A stretch of DNA of 64,000 nucleotides from Mycobacterium colombiense (GTDB lineage Bacteria > Actinomycetota > Actinomycetes > Mycobacteriales > Mycobacteriaceae), in NCBI RefSeq assembly GCF_001953985.1, contig NZ_MBEI01000046.1, forward strand, positions 62,001-126,000. The letters are read 5' to 3'. This document shows positions 1-9,736 of the stretch, piece by piece; the first letter of the stretch is position 1, and each line of letters starts with the position of its first letter. The notes under the pieces are model-generated. The model saw nothing but the letters and a program-made list of their open reading frames with translations. It searched no databases and was not told the DNA's origin. Position numbers and translations under genes: made by a program.

Positions 1-590
1 GCACCGATTCGCGCAACGTTGCCCTCACCACCGGGTTGCGACTGTCGCAGATCGGGCTTTTCGTGTTGCTGACGACGTATTCGCTTACCTATCTGCAGGA
101 TTCGTTTGGCAAGGGCAGCTCAGTGGGCCTCATCGCGGTGCTGGTCTCGTCGGCCCTGGGGTTCCTGAGCACGCCGGGCTGGGCGTTGCTGTCGGACCGG
201 GTGGGACGACGGCCACCGTATCTGTTCGGTGCGGTGGCCGGAGTCGTTGCCCTGGTGTTGTTTTTCGTCGCCGCCGGCAGCGGGTCGGCGCTGTGGGTGG
301 TGCTGTCAATCGTGTTCGGCATCAACGTCGTTCACGACGCCATGTACGGGCCCCAGGCGGCCTGGTTCGCCGAACTCTTCGACACCCGGGTACGTTACAG
401 CGGTGCCTCGTTGGGTTATCAGATCGGTGCGGTGCTCTCGGGCGGGTTCGCGCCGTTGATCGCCGCGTCGTTATTGGTGGTCGGCGGCGGCCGGCCGTGG
501 CTGATCGTGGGCTACTTCGCGCTGCTGGCGGCGATCACGGGCGCCGCCGCGTACGCGGCGGGCGAGACGCGTGAGGATCAGCTCGGATGA
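1..590 (+). CDS. MFS transporter, MHS-type (3' part only)
   Basis: The reading frame is open from the window edge, so only about 195 C-terminal residues are seen and the true start lies outside. The protein is hydrophobic with roughly five membrane segments. It has an MFS loop motif (SDRVGRR) and the run YGPQAAWFAELFDTRVRYSG, which is typical of the metabolite:proton symporter (MHS) group of the major facilitator superfamily. It probably imports a small organic acid or similar metabolite across the inner membrane. Its stop overlaps the next start (ATGA at 587), so it is co-translated with the flavin monooxygenase and may import its substrate. The substrate cannot be read from the sequence. 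Confidence 0.85.
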   Translation, partial: TDSRNVALTTGLRLSQIGLFVLLTTYSLTYLQDSFGKGSSVGLIAVLVSSALGFLSTPGWALLSDRVGRRPPYLFGAVAGVVALVLFFVAAGSGSALWVVLSIVFGINVVHDAMYGPQAAWFAELFDTRVRYSGASLGYQIGAVLSGGFAPLIAASLLVVGGGRPWLIVGYFALLAAITGAAAYAAGETREDQLG

Positions 591-1954
591 GTGAACAACG
601 CAGGATCTTTCTCAACGCCTTCGACATGGCCTGCGTCGGGCATCAGTCCGCGGGGCTGTGGCGCCACCCCGACGACCAGGGCTATCGCTACCGGGAACTG
701 GGCTACTGGACCGAGTTGGCCCGCATCCTGGAGGCCGGCGGCTTCGACGCGCTGTTCCTCGCCGACGTGCTCGGGGTCTACGACGTATATGGGGCGTCGC
801 GCGACGCGGCGGTCGTCGACGCCGCCCAGTTCCCGGTCAACGACCCGACAGCCGCGGTCTCGGCGATGGCGGCCGTGACCGAGGGCCTCGGCTTCGGAAT
901 CACCTTGTCGCTGACCTACGAGCAGCCGTACGCGCTGGCGCGCAGGCTCTCAACGCTGGACCACCTCACCGGCGGCCGAGTGGCGTGGAACATCGTCACA
1001 TCCTATTTGGACAGTGCCGCAAGGAATTTGGGGCGGGACGCCCAGATCCCGCACGATCGGCGTTACGAGATCGCCGACGAGTACCTCGAGGTCTGCTACA
1101 AGCTGTGGGAAGGCTCGTGGGAGGCCGACGCCGTGGTGCGCGACGCCGAGCGGGGCGTGTTCACCGACCCGGCCAAGGTGCACGACATCGAGCACAAGGG
1201 CCGCTACTTCACGGTGCCCGGCCCCTTCCTGTGCGAGCCGTCGCCGCAACGAACTCCGGTGCTGTTCCAAGCCGGCGCCTCACCGCGGGGAGTCCGGTTC
1301 GCGGCTGCGCACGCCGAGGCGGTCTTCGTCTCGGGGCCGACACCGCAGATCGTGTCCGGTCCGGTGCGGGCGCTGCGCGCGGCCGCGGCCGACCTGGGCC
1401 GGGACCCACGGTCCATCAAGGTGTTCACCATGGTGACCCCGGTGGTCGGCGAGACGCACGCCGAGGCCGTCGCCAAGTTGCGGGACTACCGGCGGTTCGT
1501 CAGTCCCGCCGGGGCGCTCGCCCTGTTTGGCGGCTGGACCGGGGTCGACCTGGCCAAGCTCGACCCCGACCAACCGCTGACCTACGTCGAGACCGACGCC
1601 AACCGCTCGGCGCTGGCGTCGTTCACCACCGCCGCGCCAGAGCGAGCCTGGACCGTGCGGGAGCTGGCCGACGAGATCGGCATCGGCGGCCGCGGCCCGG
1701 TGCTGGTGGGTTCACCGACCGAGGTGGCCGACGAACTCGAGCGGTGGGTCGACGAGGCGGACGTCGACGGGTTCAATTTGGCCTACGTGACGACCCCGGG
1801 CACCTTCGCCGATTTCGCGAAATTCGTTGTCCCCGAGCTGCGTCGGCGGGGACGGGTGCCCGCGGAGTTGCCGCGCTCCAGCCTGCGCGAACGGCTGGGC
1901 GCCGCCGGACCGCTGTTGCCGCCCGACCACCCCGGCGCGAAGTACCGCCGCTGA
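587..1954 (+). CDS. LLM-class FMN-dependent monooxygenase (NtaA/SnaA/DszA type)
   Basis: A 455-residue luciferase-like flavin monooxygenase of the NtaA/SnaA/DszA subgroup, the usual length for it. Family hallmarks are the N-terminal block LNAFDMACVGHQSAGLWRHP, the GFDALFLADVLGVYDVY segment, and TGGRVAWNIVTSYLDSAARN around residues 127-146. Such enzymes use FMNH2 from a partner reductase to oxidise small substrates such as aminopolycarboxylates or sulfur heterocycles. The start ATG lies inside the stop of the transporter gene (ATGA), with GAGGATC upstream as a ribosome site. No reductase partner is visible in the window. The substrate is unknown. Confidence 0.88.
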   Translation: MSEQRRIFLNAFDMACVGHQSAGLWRHPDDQGYRYRELGYWTELARILEAGGFDALFLADVLGVYDVYGASRDAAVVDAAQFPVNDPTAAVSAMAAVTEGLGFGITLSLTYEQPYALARRLSTLDHLTGGRVAWNIVTSYLDSAARNLGRDAQIPHDRRYEIADEYLEVCYKLWEGSWEADAVVRDAERGVFTDPAKVHDIEHKGRYFTVPGPFLCEPSPQRTPVLFQAGASPRGVRFAAAHAEAVFVSGPTPQIVSGPVRALRAAAADLGRDPRSIKVFTMVTPVVGETHAEAVAKLRDYRRFVSPAGALALFGGWTGVDLAKLDPDQPLTYVETDANRSALASFTTAAPERAWTVRELADEIGIGGRGPVLVGSPTEVADELERWVDEADVDGFNLAYVTTPGTFADFAKFVVPELRRRGRVPAELPRSSLRERLGAAGPLLPPDHPGAKYRR

Positions 1955-1955
1955 A

Positions 1956-3070
1956 CTACGGCGCGACCGTCAGCCAGTCCTTGAACCCGGACGGGTCGTG
2001 CCGGCCCAGCGCGCCGTGCTCGTAAAGTCCCCAGCCCTCGACCGGCTCGCCGTCGCCGTCGCGGCAGAGCGCGCGGCCGACATGGTCGATCACGCCGAAC
2101 CCCGCGCGGCCGATGATCGCCGGGTCGGTCATGTCGTAGGTCAGGCGCTCGGCGAACTTCTCGCCCTTCCACATGCCGTGGATCCAGTCGGAGTCGCCAC
2201 CGTAGCCGCCGCCGACGTGAATGGGCACCGGCAGCTTGGACTCGACGTCGAAGTGCACCGGGGTGCCGTCGGGGGAGGTGGCGTCGATGGTCGCGCCGGT
2301 CGGGATGCGGGTGCCGGAGCGGTAGTGGATCTTGACCCGTGGCCAGCCCAGCTGCTCGACGCGGCCGTCGCGCCAGATCCGGGTGCAGTCGTTGAGCGAG
2401 CGGAACCCGTTGGGCTCCTCCTGGATGATCAGCACTATCGCGAAATCGTCGAAGGCCATGGGCACGTACAGCCACCACATGCCCTCAAAGGGCGGGTCGG
2501 CGGGGCGGCCCGCGGGCTCGGCCTCACCGATCGGACGGATGCCCCAGGACCGGTCGCGGCTGCCCAGCCAGGTGTCGGGGTCGACGGCGATCTTTTCGCC
2601 GTCGATGACGATGTGCCCGCTCCAGCTGCCCAGCTGCGCAAAACGCTGCGCGTCCAGCGTCACCCGGTTGCCCGCCCGCAGGATGTGCGGCTGTTCCTGG
2701 ACGACGTCGAACAGCCCCTTCCAGGTGAGATCGGCTGCGATGCCTTCGGTTTCGTCGAGGACGATCCGCAGCTGGTGCAGCGGTTCGATGACCTCGACGC
2801 GGTAGCCGTTGACGTGCTGGCTGAGCCGATCCTGGTCGATGGCGTCCGAAAGGTGCACGGCGGTCTGGGTGTCTCCGCGCCTGACGAGCAGGAACGCATC
2901 CTTGACGCCGAGGTTGGGGTAGTACCCGATGCCGCTGATCACAAAGATGTTCCCGGTGCGGTCGTGGGCGTTGAAGTAGGAGCGGTCGTAGAAGTTGCGG
3001 TCCGAGGAGCCCGGCCACGCGATCGGCTGGGGAATCTGGTGTACCGGGAACTCGTCGAGTGGTCCGAGCA

Positions 3071-3071
<1 letters not shown>
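1956..3071 (-). CDS. Conserved hypothetical protein, Rv3169 ortholog
   Basis: 371 residues. By order and sequence this is the ortholog of M. tuberculosis Rv3169, whose function is not established. It is soluble, without signal peptide or membrane segments, and rich in beta-strand-like stretches. The motif GSRDRSWGIRP in the middle recalls carotenoid-hydratase/AttH-like beta-barrel proteins, but that is a weak similarity. The ATG at 3071 overlaps the stop of the Rv3168-like gene (TAATG), so the two are translated together, and the divergent TetR gene probably controls both. The long upstream extension of the frame runs through Rv3168 and is not coding. Confidence 0.85.
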
Positions 3072-4231
<1,160 letters not shown>

Positions 4232-4233
4232 TT

Positions 4234-4252
4234 ACGATACGGTAGGTAGCGT
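4234..4252. promoter_or_regulatory. Candidate TetR operator between Rv3168- and Rv3167c-like genes
   Basis: An imperfect inverted repeat of ACGATAC and GTAGCGT around a 5-bp centre, matching at six of seven positions per arm. It fills most of the 46-bp divergent intergenic region and ends one base before the TetR start codon. The position suggests autorepression and control of the divergent Rv3168-Rv3169 pair. Binding is inferred. Confidence 0.5.
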
Positions 4253-4253
4253 T

Positions 4254-4856
4254 ATGAAAGCAGACCCGTCCGGCCTTGACAAGGCCTCCGGCGCCGGCCG
4301 CCCGCGCGATCCGCGTATCGACTCGGCGATCCTATCGGCGACCGCGGAACTGCTTGTCCAAACGGGCTATTCCAACATCAGTTTGGCCGCGGTTGCCGAG
4401 CGTGCCGGCACCACGAAATCCGCGTTGTACCGCCGGTGGTCGAGCAAGGCCGAACTGGTGCACGAGGCGGCCTTCCCGACCGCACCGACCGCGCTGGAGT
4501 CGCCGGCCGGGGATATCGCCGCCGACATGCGGATGATGATCGAGGCCACCCGCGATGTGTTCACCACCCCGGTGGTGCGCGCCGCGCTGCCCGGTCTGGT
4601 CGCCGATATGACGGCCGACCCCGCGCTCAATGCCCGGGTGATGGCGCGGTTCGTTGACCTGTTCACCGCCGTGCGGGTGCGGCTGCGCGAGGCGGTTGAC
4701 CGGGGCGAGGCCCATCCCGATGTGGATCCGGACCGATTGATCGAGTTGATTGGGGGAGCGACCATGCTGCGGATGCTGCTGCGTCCGGAAGAAGAGCTCG
4801 ACGATGCGTGGGTGGAGCAGACCACGGCGATCGTCGTGCACGGGGTGCGGCGATGA
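4254..4856 (+). CDS. TetR-family regulator, Rv3167c ortholog
   Basis: A 200-residue TetR repressor with an N-terminal helix-turn-helix (residues about 35-60; ISLAAVAERAGTTKSALYRRW) and a C-terminal ligand/dimer domain. Order identifies it with M. tuberculosis Rv3167c, which I recall being linked to phthiocerol dimycocerosate levels and phagosome escape; the same role here is inference. The ATG directly follows the inverted repeat at 4234-4252, leaving no room for a ribosome site, so the mRNA is probably leaderless. The stop overlaps the next gene's start (ATGA), giving a TetR-SDR unit. Confidence 0.9.
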   Translation: MKADPSGLDKASGAGRPRDPRIDSAILSATAELLVQTGYSNISLAAVAERAGTTKSALYRRWSSKAELVHEAAFPTAPTALESPAGDIAADMRMMIEATRDVFTTPVVRAALPGLVADMTADPALNARVMARFVDLFTAVRVRLREAVDRGEAHPDVDPDRLIELIGGATMLRMLLRPEEELDDAWVEQTTAIVVHGVRR

Positions 4857-5743
4857 CGGGGCGGCTTGCGGGCCGGGCCGCGATCGTCACCGGCGCCAGC
4901 CGCGGCCTGGGCCGCGCGATCGCATTGGCATTGGCGGCCGAGGGTGCCGCGGTGGCGGTTGCCGGGCGGACCGAAGAAGTATGGGACGACCGGTTGCCGG
5001 GAACCATCGGTGAGACGGTCGCCGACATCGAGGCGGCGGGCGGGCGTGCCGTCGCCGTACGCGCCGATCTGACCGACCGCGATCAGATCGCCCGGCTCGT
5101 GGAGTCGGCGCGAGAGGCGTTGGGCCCCATCGGGATTCTGATCAACAATGCGGCCTTCACCGCGCCGGGACGGCCGCCGGCGGCCGGCGCGAAACCCGGT
5201 GACAAAGCCGCCAAGGGTGCCGCGGGTGCGGCCGCGAAGGCGGGGGCCGGCAAACCCGGCTGGCCGGGGTTCGTCAGCACGCCCCTGCACGCGTATCGCC
5301 GCCATTTCGACATCGCGGTGTTTGCGGCCTACGAGCTGATGCAGATGGTGTGCCCCGACATGATCGAGGCCGGTGGCGGCTCGATCATCAACATCACCTC
5401 GGTCGCGTCGCGACTGCCCGGCGACGGCCCGTACGCCGATCGCAGCGGCGGTGTGCTGCCCGGCTACGGCGGATCCAAGGCGGCGCTCGAGCACCTGACC
5501 CAGTGCGCGGCCTACGATCTCACCGACCACAACATCGCGGTCAATGCGCTGTCGCCGTCCAAAGCTATTCTCACGCCCGGGCTCTCGTACTATGCCCGCA
5601 ACTTCGATGATACCGCTTCGGAGGACGAATTCGCCCGCGCCGCAGTCGAATTGGCCCTTGTTGACCCCGCCAAGGTTACCGGGCGCACCATTGGTCACCT
5701 TCAGGTGCTCGACGGCAGCTTCCGGCCCTTCGCGGTGGATTAG
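4853..5743 (+). CDS. Short-chain dehydrogenase/reductase with Ala/Lys-rich insert
   Basis: A 296-residue SDR oxidoreductase. The cofactor motif TGASRGLG is at residues 13-20, the NNA motif at about 98-100, the catalytic Ser at about 183, and Tyr205 with Lys209 in YGGSK. Residues about 103-138 form a low-complexity Ala/Gly/Lys/Pro insert that ordinary SDRs lack, probably a surface loop. The ATG at 4853 overlaps the TetR stop, so the pair is translationally coupled and is likely a target or partner of that regulator. It converges on the HNH gene with a 4-bp overlap. The substrate is unknown. Confidence 0.88.
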   Translation: MTGRLAGRAAIVTGASRGLGRAIALALAAEGAAVAVAGRTEEVWDDRLPGTIGETVADIEAAGGRAVAVRADLTDRDQIARLVESAREALGPIGILINNAAFTAPGRPPAAGAKPGDKAAKGAAGAAAKAGAGKPGWPGFVSTPLHAYRRHFDIAVFAAYELMQMVCPDMIEAGGGSIINITSVASRLPGDGPYADRSGGVLPGYGGSKAALEHLTQCAAYDLTDHNIAVNALSPSKAILTPGLSYYARNFDDTASEDEFARAAVELALVDPAKVTGRTIGHLQVLDGSFRPFAVD

Positions 5744-7146
5744 GCCGACGCGCCGTTAGGTGGGTCGGGATCACCGCGAAGGAGCTCGTCGGGGTGGTGG
5801 GCGTGATTGACAGTGGGCGGTCCGTTGCCGTCGGTCCAGCCAAGTCGCCCGTTGCCGCCGACCGAAGTGCGCCATTCGCCCCTGCCCACCGCGCCGTGGT
5901 CGGAGCCGCAGGCGAAGAACAGGTTGTCGGCGTCGGTCCGGCCCCCGTCTGCCCATTCGTGTGCATGGTGAACCTCGCAGTGATAGCCGGGTTCCAGGCA
6001 ATTGGGGTGCGTACATCCGCGGTCCCGGGCGTAGCAGATGAGGCGTTGGTCCGCGGTGGCGATGCGCTTTTGGCGGCCTAGATACAACGGCCGGCCGGTG
6101 TGCTCGTCGAAGACGGCGAGATAGTGAATTGCCTTGGCGGCCATCTGAATCAGATCCGGCATCGGCAGTCGTGCGCCACCGCCGGTGCGCGCGGGCACGG
6201 GCATCGGAATAGACGAGTCGACGGCGGCGTGCGCGGCCCGGTCCAGTTCGGCCAGCGTGGTCGTGGCGATCACGGTGACGGGATGGCCGCGATGTGTGCC
6301 GAGACCGCCGGAGGCGATAGCCGTTTCGAGGCCGAGCTTGAGGGCGTCGTGGCAGCGTTGGGCCGGTGTGCGGTCGTCGCGCGCCTCGGGATCGCTGTCG
6401 GGGGACTGATGGCGGCCAGGCCGCACCGCCGCTTCCAGGGCTTCGAAGTAGGCGCGGGCCTCGGGATCCAGTAGACCGGTGAGCCGCGACATCCCGTCGG
6501 GCCCTTGCGGGCTCAGGTGCACACCCCGACGGCGGGCCCGATCGACATCGGTGAAACGGCCGTCGGGATTGAGATAGTCAGCAATCCGGTGGCCCAGCCT
6601 GCTGACCACGGCGGCGTCGAGCTTCGTCGCGTGCCGCACCAGCGTGCGCTCGGCGTCTTCCGCATCGATAGGGGAGACGCAGGACGGCAACGTGTCGACC
6701 GCGGCGCACACGGCGCGGATGTGGTCCTCGCCGACCGCGCCGGCGGCCACCGCCGCGGCCAACGCCGGCAGCTCGGGTGCCAATGGTGCGCCGCTCAGCG
6801 ACCGCCGCGGCCGCAGCCGCGCCGCGATCCTGAAGCGGCGCGCGACTTCTCTGGGCGTGATGCGAAGCCGCGCCCACAAGATGCCGCGCACCGCGGGCAC
6901 GCACCCCGCCTCGTCCGGCGGGTCGGCGATCTCACCGAAGATCCGATACATCAGGCCCCGATTGACGCGGTCCTGGACTTCCAGACGTTCGGCGAGGTCG
7001 ACTCGAAAGGCGTTGCCGACCACCTCGGACGGGGTCTGGCGCAGCACCTCATGGGCCGCATCGATCGCGTCAAGCGCGGAACATATTCGCTCCCGCGACT
7101 GCTCCGCGTTCATCAATGCGCCCACCCAGTCCACGCTATAGAACAT
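5740..7146 (-). CDS. HNH endonuclease/DUF222 protein, 13E12-repeat family
   Basis: 468 residues from the ATG at 7146 (alternative ATG at 7113). The N-terminal two-thirds is a DUF222 domain, and the last roughly 100 residues hold an HNH nuclease: ICYARDRGCTHPNCLEPGYH, then CEVHHAHEWADGG and a downstream Asn/Phe/Cys stretch with metal-binding Cys and His. This is the mycobacterial 13E12 family, several of whose members are SOS-induced. A near-consensus LexA box covers the chosen start codon. The substrate and biological role of 13E12 proteins are not settled; they are often linked to mobile DNA. An intact reading frame suggests the copy is functional. Confidence 0.88.
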   Translation of the reverse strand: MFYSVDWVGALMNAEQSRERICSALDAIDAAHEVLRQTPSEVVGNAFRVDLAERLEVQDRVNRGLMYRIFGEIADPPDEAGCVPAVRGILWARLRITPREVARRFRIAARLRPRRSLSGAPLAPELPALAAAVAAGAVGEDHIRAVCAAVDTLPSCVSPIDAEDAERTLVRHATKLDAAVVSRLGHRIADYLNPDGRFTDVDRARRRGVHLSPQGPDGMSRLTGLLDPEARAYFEALEAAVRPGRHQSPDSDPEARDDRTPAQRCHDALKLGLETAIASGGLGTHRGHPVTVIATTTLAELDRAAHAAVDSSIPMPVPARTGGGARLPMPDLIQMAAKAIHYLAVFDEHTGRPLYLGRQKRIATADQRLICYARDRGCTHPNCLEPGYHCEVHHAHEWADGGRTDADNLFFACGSDHGAVGRGEWRTSVGGNGRLGWTDGNGPPTVNHAHHPDELLRGDPDPPNGASA

Positions 7147-7154
7147 ATGTTCGA
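7139..7154. promoter_or_regulatory. LexA/SOS box
   Basis: TAGAACATATGTTCGA differs from the mycobacterial SOS box TCGAAC-N4-GTTCGA at one position. It contains the proposed start codon of the HNH/DUF222 gene (CATATG in the centre), so LexA would sit on the initiation site. Known 13E12 genes in M. tuberculosis are in the LexA regulon. Confidence 0.8.
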
Positions 7155-7248
7155 TCTCAAGCGAGTGAGGGCAATATGTGGATGAACTGCCGACTGTGGA
7201 TAAGCAGGAACGCCGGGTCCTGGCCCTAGTGCCGCCTGACGTGCAAGT

Positions 7249-8253
7249 ATGAGGAAAGTCAGTGCCGCGACGGCGGCAGGCAACCAATCGAGTGGTGTGC
7301 CAATGCCTGGTATGGACAAGCCGACAGGGCGAGTCGTTGCCCTGATCGTTCTGCTGTTCGTGGTCGCTGCCGCCCTGCGCGGCTACCTCCCCGCCCGCCA
7401 AGACGAGATGCGCAGCGAGTCGGGCGGCCGGGCGGCGCTGACGTTCGTGGTCGCGATTCTCGCGGTGACGCTCGCGCTGATCGCTGTCGCCGTGGTCGCG
7501 CGGTTGCGAGACCCCCGGGCTCCCGCGCCGAGCGCGGGTGGTCTGTCGGAAATGCTGGGCACCGGTAAGGGACGGCCGAGCTGGCGCGTGTTGTTGATCG
7601 GAGCCGCCGTGATCGCGGCCTGGCTGCTGATCGTGATACTGCTGACCCGGTTTTCGGGCCACGGAGTAGCTCCCGCCCCATCACCGCCCGATGGTGGCGC
7701 GGCCGCGTCGACGCCCCCGCCCGCACAGCCGCCGCAGCAGCATCCGCACCGTCCTCGCGACGGCTCCCAGAACCTGCTGGGGACCCTGCTGGCCTGCACG
7801 GTCGCCATGTTGGTGATGTTCGTCGCCGGGACGGTCGCCTCGGCGCGGCGGCGCTGGCGTCCGGTTACTCCCGCCATCGCCGACGAGCCGGCGGAATCCC
7901 CGGCGCCCGCGCCGCGTTCGGAGTCGCTGGCGCGAGCCGCCGAGCGTGGACTGGCCGAGATGACAGACCTGAGCCGCGAACCGCGAGAGGCGATCATCGC
8001 CTGCTATGCCGCGATGGAACGCGAACTCGCACAGGTTCCCGGCGCGGTTCCCCAGGAGTTCGACACCCCGACCGAGGTACTGGCCCGTGCGGTCGAACAC
8101 CATGCGCTGCACGCCGATAACGCCGGCCAATTGGTGAACCTGTTCGCCGAGGCGCGGTTCAGCCCCCACGTGATGAACGAAGGCCACCGTGACATCGCGG
8201 TGGGGGTGCTTCGACTGGTGCTCGACGAGCTGGGCTCCCGGAGCGTCGCATGA
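7249..8253 (+). CDS. Membrane protein with C-terminal DUF4129 domain, Rv3166c ortholog
   Basis: 334 residues. Predicted membrane segments lie near residues 27-45, 62-82, 104-124 and 165-185, with a Pro/Ala-rich linker at about 128-158. The C-terminal soluble part contains the DUF4129 pattern (IIACYAAMERELAQ, then DTPTEVLARAV and LVNLFAEARFS). It starts the five-gene unit matching Rv3166c-Rv3162c, where DUF4129, MoxR ATPase and DUF58 proteins recur together in bacteria and are thought to act in envelope-linked protein maturation. The start is uncertain: ATGs at 7249, 7303 and 7312 are all possible. It overlaps the next gene by ATGA. Confidence 0.8.
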   Translation: MRKVSAATAAGNQSSGVPMPGMDKPTGRVVALIVLLFVVAAALRGYLPARQDEMRSESGGRAALTFVVAILAVTLALIAVAVVARLRDPRAPAPSAGGLSEMLGTGKGRPSWRVLLIGAAVIAAWLLIVILLTRFSGHGVAPAPSPPDGGAAASTPPPAQPPQQHPHRPRDGSQNLLGTLLACTVAMLVMFVAGTVASARRRWRPVTPAIADEPAESPAPAPRSESLARAAERGLAEMTDLSREPREAIIACYAAMERELAQVPGAVPQEFDTPTEVLARAVEHHALHADNAGQLVNLFAEARFSPHVMNEGHRDIAVGVLRLVLDELGSRSVA

Positions 8254-8732
8254 AAAAGATTATTTCCCTGGGCGTTTGCCTCATCATCGGCATAGAACTG
8301 CTGGCACTGACTCAGCACGATCGACGATGGGTGTTGGCGGCCGCCGGTGTCGGGCTGGCCCTGGTGTTGCTCAGCCTTCGCCGAGCCCTGGCGCACGGTT
8401 TCGACGCGGACGCGGAGCCGCGCGCCGACGAACTCGGGGATTCGTTGCGCCGCTGGCTTTCCACCACCGAGACGACGATCCGCTGGTCGGAGGCCACCCG
8501 GGCCGACTGGGACCGCCACCTGCGCCCGATGCTCGCGCGGCGTTACGAGATGACAACTGGCCAAAGGCAATCCAAAGACCCCGCGGCCTTCCACGCGACC
8601 GGGCGCATGCTCTTCGGCGCGGAACTGTGGGAATGGGTGAATCCCAACAACGTCAGGCGTAGCGGTGACCGCGAACCCGGTCCGGGTCGTGCGGCGCTGG
8701 AAGAGATTCTGCTGAAGCTGGAGCAGGTATGA
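8250..8732 (+). CDS. Conserved membrane protein, Rv3165c ortholog
   Basis: 160 residues with two N-terminal hydrophobic stretches (about 4-20 and 28-45) and a charged cytoplasmic tail without a recognisable catalytic motif. It sits between the DUF4129 gene (ATGA overlap) and moxR3 (19 bp), matching Rv3165c. The function is unknown; the context places it in the MoxR/DUF58 membrane complex. Confidence 0.8.
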   Translation: MKKIISLGVCLIIGIELLALTQHDRRWVLAAAGVGLALVLLSLRRALAHGFDADAEPRADELGDSLRRWLSTTETTIRWSEATRADWDRHLRPMLARRYEMTTGQRQSKDPAAFHATGRMLFGAELWEWVNPNNVRRSGDREPGPGRAALEEILLKLEQV

Positions 8733-8751
8733 CAGGAGGCGCGATCCCAAC

Positions 8752-9729
8752 ATGACGCTGCCGGCCGCAACCACGACCGCACACTGCGAAGCGATTCTCG
8801 ACGAAATAGAACGCGTGGTGGTGGGGAAGCGCTCCGCACTGCGGCTTATCCTCACCACGGTCCTCGCGCGCGGCCACATCCTCATCGAAGACCTGCCCGG
8901 CCTGGGCAAGACGCTGATCGCGAGATCCTTTGCCGCCGCGCTGGGGCTGCAATTCACCCGGGTGCAGTTCACGCCCGATCTGTTGCCGGCCGACCTGCTC
9001 GGATCCACGATCTACGACATGCAGTCCGGCCGCTTCGCGTTCCGGCCCGGCCCCATCTTCACCAACTTGCTGCTGGCCGACGAGATCAATCGCACGCCGC
9101 CGAAAACCCAGGCGGCGCTGCTGGAGGCGATGGCCGAAGGTCAGGTCAGCATCGATGGTGAAACACACCAATTGCCAAAGCCTTTCATCGTCCTGGCCAC
9201 CGATAACCCGATCGAGTACGAGGGCACCTATCCACTGCCCGAGGCGCAACTCGATCGCTTCGCGATCCGGCTGGAATTGCGGTATCTCAGCGAGCAGGAC
9301 GAGACCTCGATGCTGCGCCGTCGACTCGAGCGCGGCTCGACCGAACCGGCGGTCAACCAGGTGGTGGACGCGCATGACCTGTTGGCCATGCGTGAATCGG
9401 TCGAGCAGGTGACCGTGCACGAGGACGTCCTGCACTACGTGGTGTCGCTGGCCAACGCGACGCGACACCATCCCCAGGTTGCGGTGGGCGCCAGCCCGCG
9501 CGCCGAACTCGACCTGGTGCAACTCGCCCGCGCCCGCGCGTTGCTGCTCGGCCGCGACTACGTCATCCCCGAGGATGTGAAGGCGCTCGCCATCGCGGCG
9601 GTCTCGCACCGAATCACTTTGCGCCCCGAAATGTGGGTACGAAAGATCCAGGGCGCCGATGTGATCGCAGAGTTGTTGCACCGCCTGCCGGTGCCGCGAA
9701 CCGGCGCCGGCGCCGGAGGCACCGGATGA
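8752..9729 (+). CDS. moxR3: MoxR-family AAA+ ATPase
   Basis: A 325-residue AAA+ ATPase of the MoxR group. Walker A is at residues 50-54 (GLGKT), Walker B at 106-111 (LLLADE) followed by INRTPPKTQAALLEAM, and sensor 1 is in FIVLATDNP. MoxR proteins act as chaperone-like ATPases that mature or insert cofactors in partner proteins, often with DUF58 (VWA-like) proteins, and the next gene encodes one. An AGGAGG ribosome site lies 11 bp before the ATG. Gene order matches Rv3164c (moxR3). Confidence 0.93.
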   Translation: MTLPAATTTAHCEAILDEIERVVVGKRSALRLILTTVLARGHILIEDLPGLGKTLIARSFAAALGLQFTRVQFTPDLLPADLLGSTIYDMQSGRFAFRPGPIFTNLLLADEINRTPPKTQAALLEAMAEGQVSIDGETHQLPKPFIVLATDNPIEYEGTYPLPEAQLDRFAIRLELRYLSEQDETSMLRRRLERGSTEPAVNQVVDAHDLLAMRESVEQVTVHEDVLHYVVSLANATRHHPQVAVGASPRAELDLVQLARARALLLGRDYVIPEDVKALAIAAVSHRITLRPEMWVRKIQGADVIAELLHRLPVPRTGAGAGGTG

Positions 9730-9736
9730 GCCCGGC

